Positions 5,813 to 8,609 of a DNA stretch of 8,609 bases are shown here, piece by piece. Origin of the DNA: Nitriliruptoraceae bacterium (lineage in GTDB: Bacteria; Actinomycetota; Nitriliruptoria; Nitriliruptorales; Nitriliruptoraceae); the NCBI GenBank assembly GCA_007117945.1, contig SKTN01000012.1:1-8609 (forward strand). The letters are read 5' to 3'. Every line of letters starts with the position of its first letter. The stretch's first letter is position 1. The translations under genes and the position numbers were made by a program. The notes under the pieces were generated by a model that made no database searches, was not told the DNA's origin, and saw only the letters and a program-made list of their open reading frames with translations.

Positions 5813-7185
5813 ATCGGCGCGAGGCGGGCCGTGAAATGCCGTAGCCACCTCGGCTGTTCGACGATGCGGTAGCCGGGGATCTCCTCCGCGCGGGCGGCCA
5901 CAGCGGCGATCACCTCGCCGACGTAGTCGACGTGGGACTGGGTGTAGGTTCGCCGTGGCAGGGCGAGCCGGACCAGTTCGTGGGGTGCCACCTCGTCGGG
6001 AGCGCCGTCGGCGCCGGGCCGCCCGAACATCAGCGTGCCGATCTCCACGCCCCTGACCCCGCCTTCGAGGTAGAGCTCGCAGGCCAGGGCCTGGGCCGGT
6101 AGGGCGCTCTGGGGCAGGTGGGAGAGCAGGGCACCCGCATCGAGGTAGACGGCGTGCCCACCCGGTGGGCGGACCGTTGGCACCCCGGCGTCCCAGGCCT
6201 TCTCGGCGAGATAGGCGGCGGTGCGCACGCGGTAGCGCAGGTAGTCGGGCTCGGTGACCTCGGTCAGGCCGACGGCCAGGGCGTCGAGGTCGCGGCCGGC
6301 CAGTCCGCCGTAGGTCGGGAACCCCTCGGTCAGGATCAGGTCGTCCCGGCAGCGCGCCGCCACCTCGGTGTCGTTGAGGGCGAGGACACCGCCGATGTTG
6401 GCCAGGCCGTCCTTCTTCAGGCTGATGGTGCAGCCGTCGGCCAGCCGGAAGGCTTCCTCAGCGATCTCCCGGGGGGTGCGGTCGTGCTGGCCAGCCTCGC
6501 GCTCGTGGACGAACCAGGCGTTCTCCGCGAACCGGCAGGCGTCGAGGATGAAGGGGGTTTCGAAGCGGTCGCACAGGGCACGCACGCCGCGGAGGTTCTC
6601 CAGGCTGACGGGCTGGCCGCCGCCGGAGTTGTTGGTGATGGTCACGAGCACGAGCGGGACCCGATCCCCCTCCTCGGCCAGGGTGCGCTCGAGCGCGTCG
6701 AGGTCGATGTTGCCCTTGAAGGGCGCATCGAGTTGGAGGTCGCGGCCCTCGGGGCAGACCAGGTCACGGGCCTCCGCGCCCTGGAACTCCACGTTGGCAC
6801 GGGTGGTGTCGAAGTGGGTGTTGTTGGGGACCACGTCACCATCGCTGACCATCGCGCCGAAGAGGATCCGCTCGGCGGCGCGTCCCTGGTGGGTGGGGAT
6901 GATGTGCGCGAAACCGGTCAGCTCGCTGACCGCGGCGTGGAAGCGGTCGAAGGAGCGCGCGCCGGCGTAGGACTCGTCGCCGCGCATGATCGCGGCCCAC
7001 TGCTCCGAGGACATCGCGCCGGTACCCGAGTCGGTGAGCAGGTCGATGAGCACATCGTCGGCGTGGAGGGTGAACAGGTTGTAGCCGGCGGCGGCCAGGG
7101 CCTGCTCGCGCTCCGCGCGGGTGGTGAACCGCAGGGGCTCCACGGCCTTGATGCGGAAGGGCTCGATGATGGTGCGCTGGGGCAT
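5803..7185 (-). CDS. tnaA: Tryptophanase (tryptophan indole-lyase)
   Basis: A 460-residue PLP enzyme of the beta-eliminating lyase family. It cleaves L-tryptophan to indole, pyruvate and ammonia in the cytoplasm. Landmarks: EPFRIKAVEPL (8-18), DLLTDSGTGAMS (48-59), THQGRAAE (98-105), FKGNIDLDALE (156-166), NNSGGGQPVSL (185-195), LDACRFAENAWF (214-225), SLKKDGL (255-261, K258 the Schiff-base lysine), EGFPTYGGLAGRD (287-299), LRHFTARL (448-455). Residues separating tryptophanase from tyrosine phenol-lyase favour tryptophanase: D126 in HFDTTR (Thr in the phenol-lyase), I382 in GVRGVEIG (Arg in the phenol-lyase) and H450 in LRHFTAR (Phe in the phenol-lyase). E. coli TnaA has 471 residues. ATG 7185 is preceded by GGAGG eight bases away. 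No TnaC-like leader peptide or TnaB-type permease is present, so regulation must differ from E. coli. Confidence 0.94.
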   Translation of the reverse strand: MPQRTIIEPFRIKAVEPLRFTTRAEREQALAAAGYNLFTLHADDVLIDLLTDSGTGAMSSEQWAAIMRGDESYAGARSFDRFHAAVSELTGFAHIIPTHQGRAAERILFGAMVSDGDVVPNNTHFDTTRANVEFQGAEARDLVCPEGRDLQLDAPFKGNIDLDALERTLAEEGDRVPLVLVTITNNSGGGQPVSLENLRGVRALCDRFETPFILDACRFAENAWFVHEREAGQHDRTPREIAEEAFRLADGCTISLKKDGLANIGGVLALNDTEVAARCRDDLILTEGFPTYGGLAGRDLDALAVGLTEVTEPDYLRYRVRTAAYLAEKAWDAGVPTVRPPGGHAVYLDAGALLSHLPQSALPAQALACELYLEGGVRGVEIGTLMFGRPGADGAPDEVAPHELVRLALPRRTYTQSHVDYVGEVIAAVAARAEEIPGYRIVEQPRWLRHFTARLAPMAG

Positions 7186-7193
7186 GTGCGCGG

Positions 7194-7235
7194 CCTCCGG
7201 GCAGATCGGACGAGCCTAACGGGACCGGGGCGGGG
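7194..7235 (-). promoter_or_regulatory. Candidate tnaA promoter and ribosome binding site
   Basis: On the minus strand TAGGCT (7218-7213) fits the TANNNT -10 pattern. TCGACC lies 16 bases further upstream and matches TTGACA at four of six positions. Transcription would begin near 7206 and give a leader of about 20 bases with GGAGG (7198-7194) eight bases before ATG 7185. So short a leader leaves no room for a regulatory peptide. Confidence 0.45.
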
Positions 7236-7252
7236 GTCGAGCCTGGCGTCGG

Positions 7253-7273
7253 GGCCGGCGCCAACCGCCGGCC
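7253..7273. terminator. 8-bp GC hairpin between the repeats and the tnaA promoter
   Basis: GGCCGGCG (7253-7260) pairs exactly with CGCCGGCC (7266-7273) around the loop CCAAC. It sits directly upstream of the proposed tnaA -35 and could end transcription coming from the peptidase gene. There is no T-run. Confidence 0.35.
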
Positions 7274-7301
7274 GCGGCCACCCCCGGCCGCGGCCACCCC
7301 C
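7270..7301. repeat. 16-bp tandem repeat with a GGCCGCGGCC palindrome in each unit
   Basis: GGCCGCGGCCACCCCC occurs exactly twice, at 7270-7285 and 7286-7301. The first ten bases of each unit are self-complementary. It directly abuts the first 76-bp repeat. Confidence 0.9.
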
Positions 7302-7470
7302 GGCATGCAGCGAACCGACCGCCAGGGGGTCACAGCACTTCACACCTCACCAGCGCAGGAACCCCACCACCGCCACCCCCCGGCTGCCAGCCAAGGCATG
7401 CAGCGAACAGACGGCCGGGGGGTCACAGCACTTCACACCTCACCAGCGCAGGAACCCCACCACCGCCACC
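7302..7470. repeat. Pair of 76-bp direct repeats (three mismatches) with a 17-bp spacer
   Basis: The copies lie at 7302-7377 and 7395-7470. Both begin GGCATGCAGCGAAC and end CCCCACCACCGCCACC, and they differ at three positions near the left end. The common core GGGGTCACAGCACTTCACAC is identical. On the minus strand the core holds TGTGA, five bases, TGTGA, two direct copies one helical turn apart, so four such boxes stand upstream of tnaA. Whether this is a dispersed genomic repeat, an operator array or an RNA element cannot be told here. Confidence 0.92.
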
Positions 7471-7514
7471 TGCAGGACCGGCGTCGGCGCAGCGGCCACA
7501 CCACTGCCACCGAC

Positions 7515-7537
7515 ACCGCTGCCACCACCACAGCGGT
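7515..7537 (-). terminator. 7-bp hairpin downstream of the M23 peptidase
   Basis: ACCGCTG (7515-7521) pairs with CAGCGGT (7531-7537) around a nine-base loop, about 25 bases past the peptidase stop. The position suits a terminator, but the stem is short and has no T-run. Confidence 0.35.
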
Positions 7538-7559
7538 ACGCGGTCAGAGCGCCACCCGC

Positions 7560-8609
7560 TCAGAAGCACGCCGCCGCGAGGGAGGGGTACGGGTTGACCG
7601 CACTCCCACCACCGGGGTGCCGCTCGAAGTGGATGTGCGGCGGGCCACCGCGTGCGTTCCCGGTGTTGCCGTTGTAGGCGATGTGCTCACCGGCCTGCAC
7701 CCGCGTGCCGACCGCACCCCGCTCCGCGTAGCCCTGAAGATGGGTGTAGAAGTAGGTGCTGCCGTCATCGCCGCGCAGGTACAAGGAGATGCCGCCCAGC
7801 CGGCTGTTGGAGTGCCGGGAGATCACCCCGTCGGTGAAGGCGTACACCGGCGCCCCCATCGGACCCATGATGTCGGTGCCCTGGTGCCGACGCCCGCCGG
7901 ACCGCGGGAACCCCCACGAGTCGATGAAGTGGGTGAGGTGGCGGTCGAGGGGACACGCGTAGGTGCCCTGCTGCCCACTCCGGTCGATGGTGCGCTGCCG
8001 CGCGGCGGTCGCCTCCAGGGAGGCGACCTGGGCCTCCGCGCGCTCCAGCTCGGACTCCAGGCCCGCCTGGTCCACGGCCAGCTGCTCGGTGAGCTGCTCG
8101 AGTTCCTCGCGCTGCTGCTCGGCCAACGCCGTCGTCTGGTCGAGGGCGGTGCGTGCCGCAACCGCCTCCTCGAGGCCGGCGGTGTCCCGCTCCTGCACCA
8201 ACGTCGCCAGGGCGACCCGTTCGATAGCCACCTGGGGGTCGCCGGCGGCCAGGAGCAGCTCCAGCTGCGAGGTGCTCCCGTGGATGAACACCGCACGGGC
8301 CCGCTCGGCCAGGCCCTCCTCCGTGGCGGCAGCCTCCTCCTCCAGGGCGACCGCCTCCGCCGCTAATCGTTCGAGCTCCTCACGGGCCAGCTCGACCTCG
8401 GCCCAGGTTGCCTCGTAGCGGGCGGTGAGCTCTGCGAGCTCGTCCTCGAGCCCGCCCCTGCGGTCACGCGCATCGTCGAGGTCCGGCGCAGCAGTAGCTG
8501 GGACGCCGAGGTACCCCGGAGCCAGGAGCGCAGCGAGCAGCACGACACCCGCGCTGCACAGGGCAGTCCAGCGCGACGGGGCGCGACGCGCCGACGCTGT
8601 CCAGCGCGA
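7560..8609 (-). CDS. Secreted coiled-coil M23 (LytM-type) peptidase, 5' end off the window
   Basis: A zinc metallopeptidase expected to act on peptidoglycan cross-links outside the membrane. The frame is open to the right edge. Counting from the GTG at 8543, a hydrophobic stretch ends at a signal-peptidase-like ATA-AP site (about residue 19), a Glu/Ala/Leu-rich coiled coil follows (about 21-186), and the M23 domain occupies about 195-327. Its zinc and catalytic residues are all present: H220 and D224 (HQGTD), H268 (YTHL), H303 and H305 (HIHFE). It should therefore be active, unlike degenerate EnvC/NlpD-type regulators. C197 and C326 could form a disulphide. The GTG at 8543 is an unlikely start, since the 22 codons before it are open and supply Arg residues and the rest of the signal-peptide helix. 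The true start probably lies beyond 8609. The coiled coil suggests regulation by or docking to the division machinery, by analogy only. Confidence 0.9.
   Translation of the reverse strand, partial: SRWTASARRAPSRWTALCSAGVVLLAALLAPGYLGVPATAAPDLDDARDRRGGLEDELAELTARYEATWAEVELAREELERLAAEAVALEEEAAATEEGLAERARAVFIHGSTSQLELLLAAGDPQVAIERVALATLVQERDTAGLEEAVAARTALDQTTALAEQQREELEQLTEQLAVDQAGLESELERAEAQVASLEATAARQRTIDRSGQQGTYACPLDRHLTHFIDSWGFPRSGGRRHQGTDIMGPMGAPVYAFTDGVISRHSNSRLGGISLYLRGDDGSTYFYTHLQGYAERGAVGTRVQAGEHIAYNGNTGNARGGPPHIHFERHPGGGSAVNPYPSLAAACF
8566..8609 (-). repeat. 11-bp direct repeat, 33-bp period, in the signal-peptide region
   Basis: GTCCAGCGCGA occurs at 8566-8576 and 8599-8609 on the plus strand. 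In the peptidase frame it encodes SRWT twice, 11 residues apart. The pattern may continue off the right edge. Confidence 0.6.

Larger units (their letters stand above)
7186..7559. other. 374-bp gap between tnaA and the M23 peptidase gene: repeats, hairpins, no gene seen
   Basis: This stretch holds, from left to right, the tnaA promoter region, an 8-bp hairpin at 7253-7273, a 16-bp tandem repeat at 7270-7301, two 76-bp direct repeats at 7302-7377 and 7395-7470, and a 7-bp hairpin at 7515-7537 just beyond the peptidase stop. The plus strand stays open through the 76-bp repeats because their 93-base period is divisible by three. I see no ribosome binding site or family likeness there, so I do not call a gene. 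Confidence 0.6.

Noticed and set aside
5500..5872. Plus-strand His/Gly/Arg-rich frames over the tnaA-YdcZ gap (HGHGYDH, SRPRPRH)
   Set aside because: They are products of the TCACGGC repeat read in different frames, with no start signal, and overlap the genes on both sides.
5803..7185. Tyrosine phenol-lyase as the identity of the tnaA call
   Set aside because: The phenol-lyase-specific Arg (GVRSMERG) is Ile here, and Thr and Phe at the two other diagnostic sites are Asp and His as in tryptophanase.
7302..7470. CRISPR array
   Set aside because: There are only two copies, of 76 bp, with a single 17-bp spacer and no cas genes, which does not fit a CRISPR array.
6118..7677. Long plus-strand open frame (519 codons) antisense to tnaA and running through the repeats
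   Set aside because: Most of it mirrors tnaA codons. The part over the 76-bp repeats has no start signal or family likeness.

Overview
This is a very GC-rich window, judged by eye at over 70% G+C with strong GC bias at third codon positions. Several starts are GTG, neighbouring genes overlap by 4 bases, and an acyltransferase carries the PEQTISRS form of motif III that I associate with actinobacterial PlsC proteins. Together these suggest a high-GC actinobacterium. The lineage within Actinomycetota cannot be fixed from this window. No rRNA, tRNA, CRISPR array, transposase or phage gene was recognised.

All confidently called genes lie on the minus strand, so they are transcribed from right to left. 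In that order they are: a secreted coiled-coil/M23 (LytM-type) peptidase whose start lies off the right edge (7560-8609); a 374-bp gap holding two near-identical 76-bp direct repeats, a 16-bp tandem repeat and hairpins; a tryptophanase, tnaA (5803-7185), with a good ribosome binding site and promoter-like sequence; a gap with TCACGGC-rich degenerate repeats; a small five-helix YdcZ/DUF606-type membrane protein (5189-5635) whose 3' end has been partly duplicated just downstream; and an alanine/serine-glyoxylate-type class V aminotransferase (3763-4968). Three tandem PlsC-family acyltransferases follow (2773-3693, 2036-2776, 882-1805). The last gene is a membrane-anchored protein of unknown function (about 220-885). 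At the far left, the Pro/Glu/Ala-rich tail of a possible plus-strand gene (1-105) converges on it.

The left half looks like a phospholipid-acylation cluster. The first two acyltransferases are coupled by a GTGA stop/start overlap. The third is set apart by a 230-bp gap containing a perfect 13-bp stem, and it appears coupled to the unknown membrane protein by a CTGA overlap. All three acyltransferases keep the HX4D catalytic motif and share a C-terminal signature (YPDG-P-GA-WVPARLGG). The right half is amino-acid metabolism: tryptophanase makes indole, pyruvate and ammonia, and the aminotransferase would use alanine or serine with glyoxylate. The two genes share a CCCGTTAG-containing promoter-like element.

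A recurring oddity is short tandem repeats at or just beyond gene ends (periods 16, 18, 18, 24, 33, 44 and 93 bp). Several are in frame and build Pro/Gly/Ser-rich tails. No clearly new biological system is evident. The best leads are the acyltransferase triplet with its signature tail, the 76-bp repeat pair upstream of tnaA, and the probable CTG start of the unknown membrane protein.
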